From Zobellia russellii (GTDB lineage: Bacteria > Bacteroidota > Bacteroidia > Flavobacteriales > Flavobacteriaceae): 64,000 nt of DNA. A model generated the notes under the pieces. The model saw nothing but the letters and a program-made list of their open reading frames with translations. It searched no databases and was not told the DNA's origin. Where the stretch lies: assembly GCF_018728565.1 (NCBI RefSeq), contig NZ_JACSOI010000003.1, positions 434,001-498,000 of the forward strand, given 5' to 3'. Shown one piece after another: positions 27,582 to 35,721 of this stretch. Position 1 is the stretch's first letter; each line of letters opens with the position of its first letter. The translations under genes were made by a program, and so were the position numbers.

Positions 27582-29261
27582 ATGCGCAGCAAAAAAAACA
27601 ATGTACTGTATGCACTGTTGCTACTAATTGTGTTTTCGTCCTGTAAAGAGGAAAAGGCAGTAATTACCGAAAAAAAACCGAATATCATCTACATTATGGC
27701 AGATGACCATACCACTCAAGGTTTTGGTATCTATGGGAGCCGCTTGGCTAAGTTAAACCCTACGCCAACTCTGGATAAAATTGCCAATGAAGGAATGATT
27801 TTTGACAATTGCTTTGTTAGTAATTCTATCTGTACGCCCAGTCGCGCCGCTATTATCACCGGACAAAATTCTCAATTGAACGGGGTTCTGGATTTAGATG
27901 GTCGTATAGAGCCGGCACGCCAGTTTTTACCAATAGAAATGAAAAAGTTGGGGTACCAGACCGCTGTAGTGGGTAAATGGCACTTAAAAGAAGAGCCTGC
28001 GGCTTTTGATTATTATAAAGTTTTACCGGGGCAAGGAAAATATTTTGATCCTGAATTTAGGGTTCGTGGTGATCAGCCATGGCCTAAGAATACGGTTCAG
28101 ACCAAAGGTCATTCATCAGATATGGTTACCGATATTTCTTTAGATTGGTTAAAGAACGAAAGAGATCCTAACAAACCTTTCTTCCTAGTGCATCAATTTA
28201 AGGCTCCGCATGACGATTTTGAAAACGCACCGCGTTATGAAGAGTATTTGGCCGGTACGTTTATTCCTGAGCCGGAGAGCCTTTACGAAAGAGGAAACAA
28301 CGGTTCTGTTGCCACAAGAGGAAAGAATGATTCTTTAACCAGAATTATTGGTTCGTCCGTGTCACATAGAAACTTGATTCGTAATCAGGCTATGAATATT
28401 TATGTGGATAGCTCAATTCACCGTTCATACCGCGATGCGGATAAAATTAGGCCTGAAGAGTATGTAAAGTGGGAAATGGATGATGAAGAAAGAAAATACA
28501 CGAGTAAAGTATACCAAGACTACGTAAAGAAATATTTACGGTGTGTAAAAGGAGTAGATGATAATGTAAAACGCTTAATGGACTATTTAGAGGCCGAAGG
28601 TCTAATGGATAATACTATTATTGTTTACACTGGTGACCAAGGATTTATGTTGGGAGAACATGATTTTATTGATAAAAGATGGATGTACGAGGAGTCTATG
28701 CGTATGCCGTTCTTTGTGCGTTACCCAGAAAAAATTAAAGCGGGAACCCGTACCGATGCAATCATCAATAATACGGATTTTGCTCCAACGCTAATTGAAT
28801 TGGCCGGAGGAAGCACTCCTGATTATATGCAAGGGAAAAGTTTTAAAACCATCTTAGAAACAGGAGAAGAACCGGAAGATTGGCAAAAATCTACCTATTA
28901 CAGGTATTGGATGCACATGGCGCACCGTCATCAAAATCCGGCACATTTTGGAGTACGCACTAAAGATTATAAATTAATATTTTTCTATGGAAAATATTAT
29001 GTAGATACCACAGACCCTAATGCGGAATGGGATAAGGAAAACTGGGGCAATGATTTTGATACCGATACCCCTGCGGGTTGGGAATTTTATGACTTAAAGA
29101 AAGATCCCAAAGAAATGAACAACGCCTATGCAGATCCAGCATATGCGGAGACCATTGCAAATTTAAAGAAAGAATTACTCAGACTTCGTGAGGACTTGAA
29201 CGAAACGGATGAGAAATATCCTCATATTCAAAAAGTTATTGACGCCCACTGGAACGATTAA
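27582..29261 (+). CDS. Formylglycine-dependent sulfatase lipoprotein (family S1)
   Basis: The 559-residue sulfatase has a lipobox at Cys21 (FSSC), the metal-binding segment IMADDHTTQGFG, the signature CTPSRAAIITGQ with Cys84 as formylglycine precursor, GKWHLKEE, and YTGDQGFMLGEHD, which holds further active-site residues, followed by DKRWMYEESMRMPFFVRYPE. The C-terminal EFYDLKKDPKEMNN is the usual sulfatase closing segment. It differs clearly from the sulfatases at 17226 and 48643, so it probably acts on a different sulfate position. The gene is the last of the DUF1549/DUF1501 block and is followed by a strong terminator. Substrate unknown. Confidence 0.93.
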   Translation: MRSKKNNVLYALLLLIVFSSCKEEKAVITEKKPNIIYIMADDHTTQGFGIYGSRLAKLNPTPTLDKIANEGMIFDNCFVSNSICTPSRAAIITGQNSQLNGVLDLDGRIEPARQFLPIEMKKLGYQTAVVGKWHLKEEPAAFDYYKVLPGQGKYFDPEFRVRGDQPWPKNTVQTKGHSSDMVTDISLDWLKNERDPNKPFFLVHQFKAPHDDFENAPRYEEYLAGTFIPEPESLYERGNNGSVATRGKNDSLTRIIGSSVSHRNLIRNQAMNIYVDSSIHRSYRDADKIRPEEYVKWEMDDEERKYTSKVYQDYVKKYLRCVKGVDDNVKRLMDYLEAEGLMDNTIIVYTGDQGFMLGEHDFIDKRWMYEESMRMPFFVRYPEKIKAGTRTDAIINNTDFAPTLIELAGGSTPDYMQGKSFKTILETGEEPEDWQKSTYYRYWMHMAHRHQNPAHFGVRTKDYKLIFFYGKYYVDTTDPNAEWDKENWGNDFDTDTPAGWEFYDLKKDPKEMNNAYADPAYAETIANLKKELLRLREDLNETDEKYPHIQKVIDAHWND

Positions 29262-29299
29262 ATAGGGCTTTTTTTAATCCCTAAAATAGAGAAAAAATC

Positions 29300-29336
29300 A
29301 GCTGCTATCCAATTTATAAGGATAGCAGCTTTTTTT
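29300..29336 (+). terminator. Rho-independent terminator after sulfatase 2
   Basis: An 11-bp perfect stem (AGCTGCTATCC at 29300-29310 with GGATAGCAGCT at 29320-29330), a 9-nt loop and seven following T bases, 38 nt after the sulfatase stop. It closes the transcript that starts near 21450. Confidence 0.88.
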
Positions 29337-29385
29337 ATTGAATAATGTTTTTGAGAGGAGCAATTCGGTTAAAAATTTTTGGGAC

Positions 29386-29403
29386 AGTTGAACTAGTTCA
29401 ACT
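29386..29403. promoter_or_regulatory. 18-bp perfect palindrome, probable operator
   Basis: AGTTGAACTAGTTCAACT is a perfect 18-bp palindrome with no spacer, 55 nt before the GlcG ATG. Downstream lie a TTTTTTG (29403-29409) and GATTTTTG (29424-29431), which is one mismatch from the -7 box. A spacer-free palindrome at this place is typical of LacI-, GntR- or MarR-type operators. No gene for such a regulator is next to it. Confidence 0.5.
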
Positions 29404-29458
29404 TTTTTGTAACAGAGGTTTTTGATTTTTGTAAGTATTAATCTTTAACTACTAAATC

Positions 29459-29950
29459 ATGTTTTACAAATCGATTAAAATTTATGCGACACTCTTCTTT
29501 TTAATGGTATCCGTAGTTCAACTAAAAGCACAAAACCCGTATGATGTTAGCACAGAACAGGCTTTAAATTCTTTACAAGCTGCTAAGAAAAAAGCGGAAG
29601 AAATGAATGTTTTGGTCAATATAGCGGTGGTAGATGCAGGTGCCAATCTAAAGTCTTTCGTAAGAATGGATAATTCCTACTTAGGCAGTATAGATGTCGC
29701 CATAAAAAAAGCCAAAACCGCTCGCTATTTTGATATTGATACGGGCAAGTTGGGCGAATTAACCCAGCCGGGAGGCATCATTTATAACATTGAACTTAGT
29801 AATAATGGCCTTATTACCTTTCCCGGAGGTGTACCCATTAAAAATAAAGACGGTAAAATAATTGGCGCCATTGGTGTAAGTGGCGGCACCATAGAAGAAG
29901 ATAGAATTATTGCTAACGCAGGCGCAGATTTCCTTTTAACTGAAAACTAA
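29459..29950 (+). CDS. Secreted GlcG/HbpS-like (DUF336) protein
   Basis: The 163-residue protein has a Sec signal peptide ending near VVQLKAQ and then a complete GlcG/HbpS domain: NVLVNIAVVDAGANLKSFVR, SLxxA-like helices (SIDVAIKKAKTARYF), a central LTFPGGVP-like loop (ITFPGGVPIKNKDGKIIGAI) and GVSGGTIEEDRIIANAGAD. Family members bind haem or act in glycolate-utilisation and redox contexts, mostly without known catalysis. Here the protein is exported and is the first gene of a three-gene unit with a propeller-Dabb fusion 7 nt downstream and an SDR. A role in sensing or handling a small metabolite outside the cytoplasm is plausible but unproven. Confidence 0.85.
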   Translation: MFYKSIKIYATLFFLMVSVVQLKAQNPYDVSTEQALNSLQAAKKKAEEMNVLVNIAVVDAGANLKSFVRMDNSYLGSIDVAIKKAKTARYFDIDTGKLGELTQPGGIIYNIELSNNGLITFPGGVPIKNKDGKIIGAIGVSGGTIEEDRIIANAGADFLLTEN

Positions 29951-29957
29951 AATACTG

Positions 29958-31493
29958 ATGAGAACTATTACTAATATTTTTTTACAAGCTATTGCAATCT
30001 TAGGCTGTGGCATAATTACGGCCCAAGATTTAAGCGACCCTATGTTGTATCGTAAAGATTTTAAAGATATTTCTGGAAAAAATACGGTTTCTATTACCAG
30101 TTATGAGAAGAAAGGAAAGCATTATGTGTATGCTGGAGGCGCTGGTAATGTAGATGTCTATCAAATTGATGCAGATGGCATACTTACGCCTGTGAGCAAT
30201 CACGAATTGTATAAGCAAAAAGGGCCGGCCAGGGGCATGGTTGCTGACAATATTGGTGGAAACGATTTTCTTTTTGTAGCCAACAAATTTGGTAACGTAG
30301 TAGAAACCTTTAAAATTTTAGAAAGCGGTTCTTTGAAACGTGCCGCTATGATAGAAGATACTGAAGATACGCATCTTGCGGTTGGTATAACCCTACAGGT
30401 GGTTCACATGAAGAATGCATCTTTTTTGTTCGCAGGTGGTTTAGAAAGAGAAACCCCGGGGTTAAGTTCTTTTAAAATAAATATCGACGGAAGTTTAACC
30501 CATGTTCAATCGATGAAAGATACGGATGAGTTACACACCGATGGAATTATTGGTATGTTCGTTCATAAAATAAAAGGGAAAACCTATCTGTATAGCAGCG
30601 GATTTCAGGACAATGGTGTAAGTAGTTTTAGAGTTTATGAGGATGGTACATTTAGAAATGTGAACAATATCCATGACAATACAACAGACCGCTACCTGAC
30701 AGGAGCGTATCCAGTGACTGGTGCAACACTTGGAGGCAATCATTATGTGGTAGTGGGCCATAGACATCATAAATATTATGATTATGCCCCTAAATTCATT
30801 AAAAACAAAGATTTTACATACCACGGAGATGGGGTAAGTGTGTTCAAGGTGAATAGAAAAGGCGCTTTGGTTCCGCATTTCGTTTTAAAGGATGATGAGT
30901 TAACCAAACTACGAGGACAAACCCGTATTGAAGTAGTTTCTGTGGAGGAAGACCATGCCATTTTTGCAGTAGGTACTCGGGATGATGCAAGTATTCAGCT
31001 AGTAAAATTAGATGTAGAAGGTACATTAACGCCCTTAAATTATTTAGAAACGGGTTTTCCTATCTATTACGGTTTAAGAAGTTTAACTATCGAAGGCAAC
31101 CCCTTATTGGTAGCGGGCTCTATGAGTTTTGATCTTAATAAAGTAGCAAGTTATCAAGTAGCGCCTAAAATTGATAGAGAAGGCAAGCAATTGCGCCATA
31201 TTGTAAATTTAAAATATAAAGAAGAGGCTACCCCAAAACAGGTAGAAGAGGCCGTACAGACTTTTTTAGATTTAGAGAAAACCATTCCTGAAATTGTTTC
31301 TATTGAATGGGGAGAGAATGATAGCACGGAAGGTCATAGTGATGGATTTACCCATACTTTTATTCTTACGTTTAATGATGAGCATGGACGAGAAAAATAC
31401 CTGTTCCATAAAACCCATTTAGACTTGGTTAAAAAGATAGGTCCTATAATCGGTGGCGTTTTAGTGATGGATTACTGGACAGCGAAACAATAA
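29958..31493 (+). CDS. Secreted lactonase-like beta-propeller fused to a Dabb domain
   Basis: The 511 residues start with a signal peptide (to about GIITAQ). Residues about 30-400 form repeated propeller blades with strands like KGKHYVYAGGAGNVDVYQID and FLFVANKFGNVVETFKILE, similar to six/seven-bladed lactonase (6-phosphogluconolactonase-like) propellers. From about residue 412, LRHIVNLKYKEEATPKQVEE through FTHTFILTFND and GGVLVMDYW is a stress-responsive A/B barrel (Dabb) domain. Dabb domains are usually small stand-alone cytoplasmic proteins, so an exported fusion is uncommon. The gene is 7 nt after glcG and 22 nt before an SDR. Function unknown; lactone hydrolysis or small-molecule binding can be suggested from the folds only. 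Confidence 0.78.
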   Translation: MRTITNIFLQAIAILGCGIITAQDLSDPMLYRKDFKDISGKNTVSITSYEKKGKHYVYAGGAGNVDVYQIDADGILTPVSNHELYKQKGPARGMVADNIGGNDFLFVANKFGNVVETFKILESGSLKRAAMIEDTEDTHLAVGITLQVVHMKNASFLFAGGLERETPGLSSFKINIDGSLTHVQSMKDTDELHTDGIIGMFVHKIKGKTYLYSSGFQDNGVSSFRVYEDGTFRNVNNIHDNTTDRYLTGAYPVTGATLGGNHYVVVGHRHHKYYDYAPKFIKNKDFTYHGDGVSVFKVNRKGALVPHFVLKDDELTKLRGQTRIEVVSVEEDHAIFAVGTRDDASIQLVKLDVEGTLTPLNYLETGFPIYYGLRSLTIEGNPLLVAGSMSFDLNKVASYQVAPKIDREGKQLRHIVNLKYKEEATPKQVEEAVQTFLDLEKTIPEIVSIEWGENDSTEGHSDGFTHTFILTFNDEHGREKYLFHKTHLDLVKKIGPIIGGVLVMDYWTAKQ

Positions 31494-31515
31494 AAAAGGT
31501 TTAAATTTTAGATTG

Positions 31516-32235
31516 ATGGAAAACTTAAATACAAAAACAGCCCTTGTTACAGGAGGTAGCAGGGGATTAGGAAAAGCCACCGCTTTGGCATTAGCGAAGG
31601 AAGGGGTAGCCGTTGCCATAACCGGAAGAAATGAAGCAACACTAAAAATAACCGTAAAAGAAATAGAAGCACTAGGGGTAAAAGCTACCTATGCTGTTTT
31701 TGATGTAGGGAATTACGAGGCTGTAAAACGAGGCATAAAAACTATCATGGACGTTAAGGAACACATAGATATTCTCATAAACAATGCAGGTATAGCAGGT
31801 GTTGGTTCTTTTTTAGACATGCCAGTGAGCGACTGGGAACAAATGATACAAACCAATCTAATGGGTATGTATTATGTTACTAAAGAAGTTTTACCCCAAA
31901 TGGTAGCACGTTGTGAAGGAGATATTGTCAATATTTCTTCTACCGCCGGTCTTAATGGTAATCCAAATGTTTCGGCATATTCGGCATCAAAATTTGCAGT
32001 CATCGGTATGTCTGAATCCTTGATGAAAGAAGTGAGAAAGCACAATGTACGTGTAATCACCATGACACCAAGTACTATTGAATCAGATATGACCATTGAT
32101 CTCGGATTTGCACAAAAAGGGAGCGAAGAGAATATCTTACAACCTCAAGATTTTGCGGAACTCATTGTATCGGGTTTAAAATTACCACGTAGGGCGATGT
32201 TAAAATCTGCCGCATTGTGGTCTACAAATCCTTAA
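31516..32235 (+). CDS. SDR family oxidoreductase (FabG-like)
   Basis: Cytoplasmic short-chain dehydrogenase of 239 residues. TGGSRGLGKA is the cofactor loop, followed by INNAGIAG, a catalytic Ser in NISSTAG and the YSASK pair. The Arg after TGGS and the TGRNEA loop suggest NADP(H) preference. ATG at 31516 is chosen over an in-frame TTG just before it. It is the last gene of the glcG unit and ends beside a bidirectional terminator. Similar SDRs are annotated as 3-oxoacyl-ACP reductases, but a role in sugar or aldehyde reduction fits the context better. Substrate not determinable. Confidence 0.82.
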   Translation: MENLNTKTALVTGGSRGLGKATALALAKEGVAVAITGRNEATLKITVKEIEALGVKATYAVFDVGNYEAVKRGIKTIMDVKEHIDILINNAGIAGVGSFLDMPVSDWEQMIQTNLMGMYYVTKEVLPQMVARCEGDIVNISSTAGLNGNPNVSAYSASKFAVIGMSESLMKEVRKHNVRVITMTPSTIESDMTIDLGFAQKGSEENILQPQDFAELIVSGLKLPRRAMLKSAALWSTNP

Positions 32236-32240
32236 AAAGT

Positions 32241-32270
32241 AAAAAGCTACTCAAAGAGTAGCTTTTTTTT
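32241..32270. terminator. Bidirectional terminator between converging operons
   Basis: A 12-bp perfect stem (AAAAAGCTACTC at 32241-32252 with GAGTAGCTTTTT at 32256-32267) with a 3-nt loop, flanked by A and T runs on both sides. It can stop both the SDR transcript on + and the seven-gene operon on -. Confidence 0.88.
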
Positions 32271-32276
32271 AATTGA

Positions 32277-32618
32277 CTATAATTGAAAAATCTTTTCTAA
32301 GGCTATCCATTTCTCACCGTTTTTGGCCCAAGGAAGCTCTTGCTGGTATTTCCACATAAGTTGTTCCCATTCCTGTACTGCAGGGTTGTTAGCGTCCATC
32401 TCAGCTTTCTTTTCAGGGTCAAAAGTTTCATTAACTTCCATAATCATGAACATGCGGTTTCCTGTCAAGAAAATTTGCATATCCACGATACCGGCATCTT
32501 TTATACTTTTGGTTATAGCGGGCCTAGCATTACCTTCTGCATGATACTCTTTGTATTCCGCAATAAGCTTTGGGTCATCCTTAAGGTCACATGAATAGCA
32601 ATATCTGGTAGTTTTCAT
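32277..32618 (-). CDS. L-rhamnose/L-fucose-type mutarotase (RhaM family)
   Basis: The 113-residue cytoplasmic protein matches the RhaM (DUF718) family of dimeric ferredoxin-like barrels that speed anomer exchange of deoxy-hexoses. The catalytic Tyr-His region is visible as EYKEYHAEG, followed by IKDAGIVDMQIFLTGNRMFM and the C-terminal tryptophan-rich part (VQEWEQLMWKYQQELPWA). It is the last gene of the minus-strand operon. Its ATG overlaps the stop of the transporter gene by one base (TAATG), indicating translational coupling, so its substrate is probably the sugar brought in by that transporter: L-galactose or L-fucose. Confidence 0.85.
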   Translation of the reverse strand: MKTTRYCYSCDLKDDPKLIAEYKEYHAEGNARPAITKSIKDAGIVDMQIFLTGNRMFMIMEVNETFDPEKKAEMDANNPAVQEWEQLMWKYQQELPWAKNGEKWIALEKIFQL

Positions 32619-33964
32619 TATGCTGCAATTTTAGTTTTGGTTACTTTATAGGCGTACATACCGTAGAAAGCTACAAATAGAAGACATATCATTGGTAACA
32701 GGAAAGAAAAATGAATTTCGGTAATGTTTCCGGCTATTTTATCACCAAAAACTTCCTGTCCATTTACAGTATCACCAAAGTCCATTATACTGGCTTGTAG
32801 CTTTGGTAAAAAGGCACCTCCTACAATAGCCATAATAAGTCCGGATGAGGCCAATTTGGCTTCCTCGCCCATATCTTTAAGGGCAAGTCCATATATTGTT
32901 GGGAACATAATAGACATGAATACAGAAACGAAAACCAAGAATACCAAACTAATGATACCGGTAGACATGATAATACCGCCACACATAAGGGCAGCCGCAA
33001 TACCAAAATAAGCCAACATTTTTGCCGGGTTTATTTTTTTCATCAAAGCAGTTCCTATAAAACGGGTGGTTACAAAAGATACCATTGCGGTTATGTTCCA
33101 CCAAGTGGCATCAACTCCTAAACTCTGCGATTCGTTAAGATACTCTACCAATTGAAAAATGGCTGTCCAGCACATAATCTGTGCTCCTACGTAAAACATC
33201 TGTGCAATGACCCCCAATAGAAAGGTCTTACTTTTAAAAATTCTGTCTAAAGATTCTTTAATGGATAAATGGTCTCCCATGACCATGGCCGGAATTTTAG
33301 TTTTCCAAATGACAAGAAAAACCAAGGCTACAAAGATACCAACCGCTATGTACGGGCCGCTAATTACATTAAGATCAAAGGCCTTTATTTCAGCAGCCTT
33401 TTCCGTACCTAAAGCCACAATTTCAGAACTGTCTGCATAATCTGCGGAAAGGATTCTATCCAAAACAACAAATTTAGCAATCAGCATACCCGTAAGTGAA
33501 CCGATTGGGTTAAAAGACTGCGCCAGGTTTAATCGTTGGGTGGCAGTTTCTTTGTCTCCCATGGAAAGAATAAGTGGATTTGAAGTGGTTTCCAAAAAGC
33601 CTAATCCGCAAGTGATGACAAACAATGAAATTAGAAAATACGTGTACGAACCATTTTCTGCTGCAGGATAGAAAAGGATAGCTCCAAGCGCATAAAGGGC
33701 CAGACCAAGTAATAATCCAGATTTATAACTAAACTTACGGATAAACAATGCGGCAGGAATTGCCATAACACCATACCCAAAGTAAAATGCGAATTGTACG
33801 TTGTAAGCTTCTTCGTTTGAAAGAATCATAACCTTTTTAAAGGCCGCTACCATGGGGTTTGTCAAATCGTTGGCAAAGCCCCATAGTGCAAAAATTGAGG
33901 TTGCAGCAATAAAGGGAACGAGCAAATTCTTAGGAACTACGGGTGTTTTGGTGTTCTTTGTCAT
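32618..33964 (-). CDS. fucP: FucP-type L-fucose/L-galactose:proton symporter (MFS)
   Basis: Inner-membrane sugar transporter of 448 residues with about 12 hydrophobic segments. The family is recognised from FIAATSIFALWGFANDLTNP, followed by FYFGYGVMAIPAALFIRKFSYKSGLL, with the Asn/Asp pair in the first helix and ETTSNPLILSMGD, which resembles the sugar and proton-coupling region of E. coli FucP. Known FucP accepts L-fucose, L-galactose and D-arabinose, which share stereochemistry. It sits between an SDR gene and a mutarotase gene. In this operon, which makes KDG, L-galactose is the more consistent cargo. Family is certain, cargo inferred. Confidence 0.88.
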   Translation of the reverse strand: MTKNTKTPVVPKNLLVPFIAATSIFALWGFANDLTNPMVAAFKKVMILSNEEAYNVQFAFYFGYGVMAIPAALFIRKFSYKSGLLLGLALYALGAILFYPAAENGSYTYFLISLFVITCGLGFLETTSNPLILSMGDKETATQRLNLAQSFNPIGSLTGMLIAKFVVLDRILSADYADSSEIVALGTEKAAEIKAFDLNVISGPYIAVGIFVALVFLVIWKTKIPAMVMGDHLSIKESLDRIFKSKTFLLGVIAQMFYVGAQIMCWTAIFQLVEYLNESQSLGVDATWWNITAMVSFVTTRFIGTALMKKINPAKMLAYFGIAAALMCGGIIMSTGIISLVFLVFVSVFMSIMFPTIYGLALKDMGEEAKLASSGLIMAIVGGAFLPKLQASIMDFGDTVNGQEVFGDKIAGNITEIHFSFLLPMICLLFVAFYGMYAYKVTKTKIAA

Positions 33965-33989
33965 TGGTATATTTTTAAGTTGGTTGCGT

Positions 33990-34784
33990 TTAATCTTCGG
34001 TAAGTAGTGAACGGTCTAAATGCACATAGCCACCATCTACAAAAATAAACTGACCGGTAGTGTGAGATGACCTGTTTGAGATAGTGAACAAGCAAGTATC
34101 CGCTATTTCGTTGGTACTCGTCATTCTATTTTCTAAAGGAATTTTCTTTACAATAGACTGAAGTTTTTCTTCTCCATTAGGCAGCGTGCGAATCCAAGTA
34201 TCATACGACGGAGTCCAACTTTCGGCTATTATAATGGCGTTGGAACGAATATCATGTTTTATTAAATCAACCGCCCATTCACGGGTTAGACCAAGAACTC
34301 CACCTTTGGAAGCGGCATAACCAGAAGTCCTACCTTGACCGGTAAGGGCTACTTTAGAGCCAATGTTCAGTATGTTTCCTTTAGACGCTATTAAGGAAGG
34401 CAACGCGTGCTTAACGATAAGAAAATAGCTTACCATATTCAGTTTTAACGAATCCATAAACTCTTCGTATGTGGCATCAAGCCCAACACCGTCATTTACA
34501 CCAACGTTATTAATGACAACATCTATACGGCCATACTTTTTTACAATGGTAGAAACGGCGTTTTCAATCTGGACGGGATCGGTTACATCAGTTTGACAGA
34601 AAATGGCATCTATTCCTTTCTCTTGAATTTTCTCAACATATCCAAAACCTCGGGCATTACGGTCAATTACGGCCGGTATGGCTCCTTCTTCGGCTAAACG
34701 CTGCAATATGGTTTCGCCAATACTGCCTTCTTTTCCGGCAGCTCCGCTAATTACAACTACCTTATCCTTTAAATTTAAATCCAT
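33990..34784 (-). CDS. SDR dehydrogenase, probable L-galactose/L-fucose 1-dehydrogenase
   Basis: The 264-residue short-chain dehydrogenase has an unusual cofactor loop SGAAGKEGSIGE, then VINNVGVNDGVG, a catalytic Ser in NIGSKVALTG, YAASK, and the C-terminal GQFIFVDGGYVHLDRS. Asp in AVIDRNARG after the second strand suggests NAD preference. Position between a lactonase and a FucP transporter supports oxidation of the imported aldose at C1 to the lactone. L-fucose dehydrogenases of this fold are known, and L-galactose differs only by the C6 hydroxyl. The downstream genes fit L-galactose rather than L-fucose. Substrate is inferred from context. Confidence 0.72.
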   Translation of the reverse strand: MDLNLKDKVVVISGAAGKEGSIGETILQRLAEEGAIPAVIDRNARGFGYVEKIQEKGIDAIFCQTDVTDPVQIENAVSTIVKKYGRIDVVINNVGVNDGVGLDATYEEFMDSLKLNMVSYFLIVKHALPSLIASKGNILNIGSKVALTGQGRTSGYAASKGGVLGLTREWAVDLIKHDIRSNAIIIAESWTPSYDTWIRTLPNGEEKLQSIVKKIPLENRMTSTNEIADTCLFTISNRSSHTTGQFIFVDGGYVHLDRSLLTED

Positions 34785-34871
34785 TGTTTTGTTGTTTTAT
34801 AAATTGCTCAGAGTATAATTTGAGATGTTTCAGTAGTTGAAAACTATCTCATTTTGCCCTGCATAATTTGT

Positions 34872-35699
34872 TTATAGATTATAGAATGCCTGAGCATTTC
34901 CCCCCATGATCATCTCTTGGTCTTGGCTGCTAAGCGTTGCAATAAAATGGGTTACAATGCTTTTTACTTGACCGTAATTTCCAGCTACGAGGCAAACGGG
35001 CCAATCAGACCCGAACATGATGCGTTCACTGCCAAAAGACTCTAGAACAAGGTGCATATACGGTTGTAGTTGTTCTGAAGTCCATAATTTATAATCTGCT
35101 TCGGTAATCATCCCGGAGAGTTTACAGTACACGTTTTCCTGTTTTCCTATTTCTTTCATTAAAGTGGCCCATCCGTCGTAAAAACCATCTTTAATGTAGG
35201 GTTTGGCTATATGGTCAATAACAAATCTTTGATTAGGAAATTTTTTTACAAACTCTAGAACAGAGCCTAGCTGATGTGGGAAAACCAAAATATCATACGT
35301 ATGGTCATATTTTTCAAGTTTGGAAATTCCTCTTAAAAAATCTGGTCGTAACAAGAAGTTATGATCGGCTTCACCTTGTACTACGTGTCTCCACCCTTTA
35401 AGATTTTTATCAGTACTATATTTTTCCAATACGGAATCAATAGTTTCGGATCTTAAATCTGCCCAACCAACAACACCTTTAATGAAATTATTCTGCTTGG
35501 CCAGATCCAATAAAAAATCGGTTTCTTCCAGAGTTTGGTCCGCTTGCACCGCTACACAACCATCAATTGAATTCTCTTCGTATACCTTCTTGAGGTCATT
35601 GGGAAGAAAATCTTTCCGAATAGCTGCCATGTTATCATCTATCCAAGAATGTTTAACCGGCTCATAGTGCCAAAAATGTTGGTGACTATCTATTGTCAT
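34872..35699 (-). CDS. Amidohydrolase-family sugar lactonase (L-fucono/L-galactonolactonase)
   Basis: The 275-residue protein belongs to the amidohydrolase-2 type (COG3618-like) lactonases. It opens with TIDSHQHFWHYEPVKHSWID, the metal-binding HxH region, and has FVIDHIAKP and MFGSDWPVC, which hold the other His and Asp ligands of the TIM-barrel site. It hydrolyses the aldonolactone made by the neighbouring SDR to the aldonate. L-fuconolactonases and L-rhamnonolactonases belong to this family; L-galactono-1,4-lactone has the same ring stereochemistry as L-fuconolactone. The gene is 22 nt after uxaB and 87 nt before the SDR gene. Confidence 0.8.
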   Translation of the reverse strand: MTIDSHQHFWHYEPVKHSWIDDNMAAIRKDFLPNDLKKVYEENSIDGCVAVQADQTLEETDFLLDLAKQNNFIKGVVGWADLRSETIDSVLEKYSTDKNLKGWRHVVQGEADHNFLLRPDFLRGISKLEKYDHTYDILVFPHQLGSVLEFVKKFPNQRFVIDHIAKPYIKDGFYDGWATLMKEIGKQENVYCKLSGMITEADYKLWTSEQLQPYMHLVLESFGSERIMFGSDWPVCLVAGNYGQVKSIVTHFIATLSSQDQEMIMGGNAQAFYNL

Positions 35700-35721
35700 T
35701 TTTCTTTTTTTAGAACTTCAA

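Noticed and set aside
31513-31515. TTG start of the FabG-like SDR
   Set aside because: An ATG follows immediately in frame at 31516 and is the more likely start.
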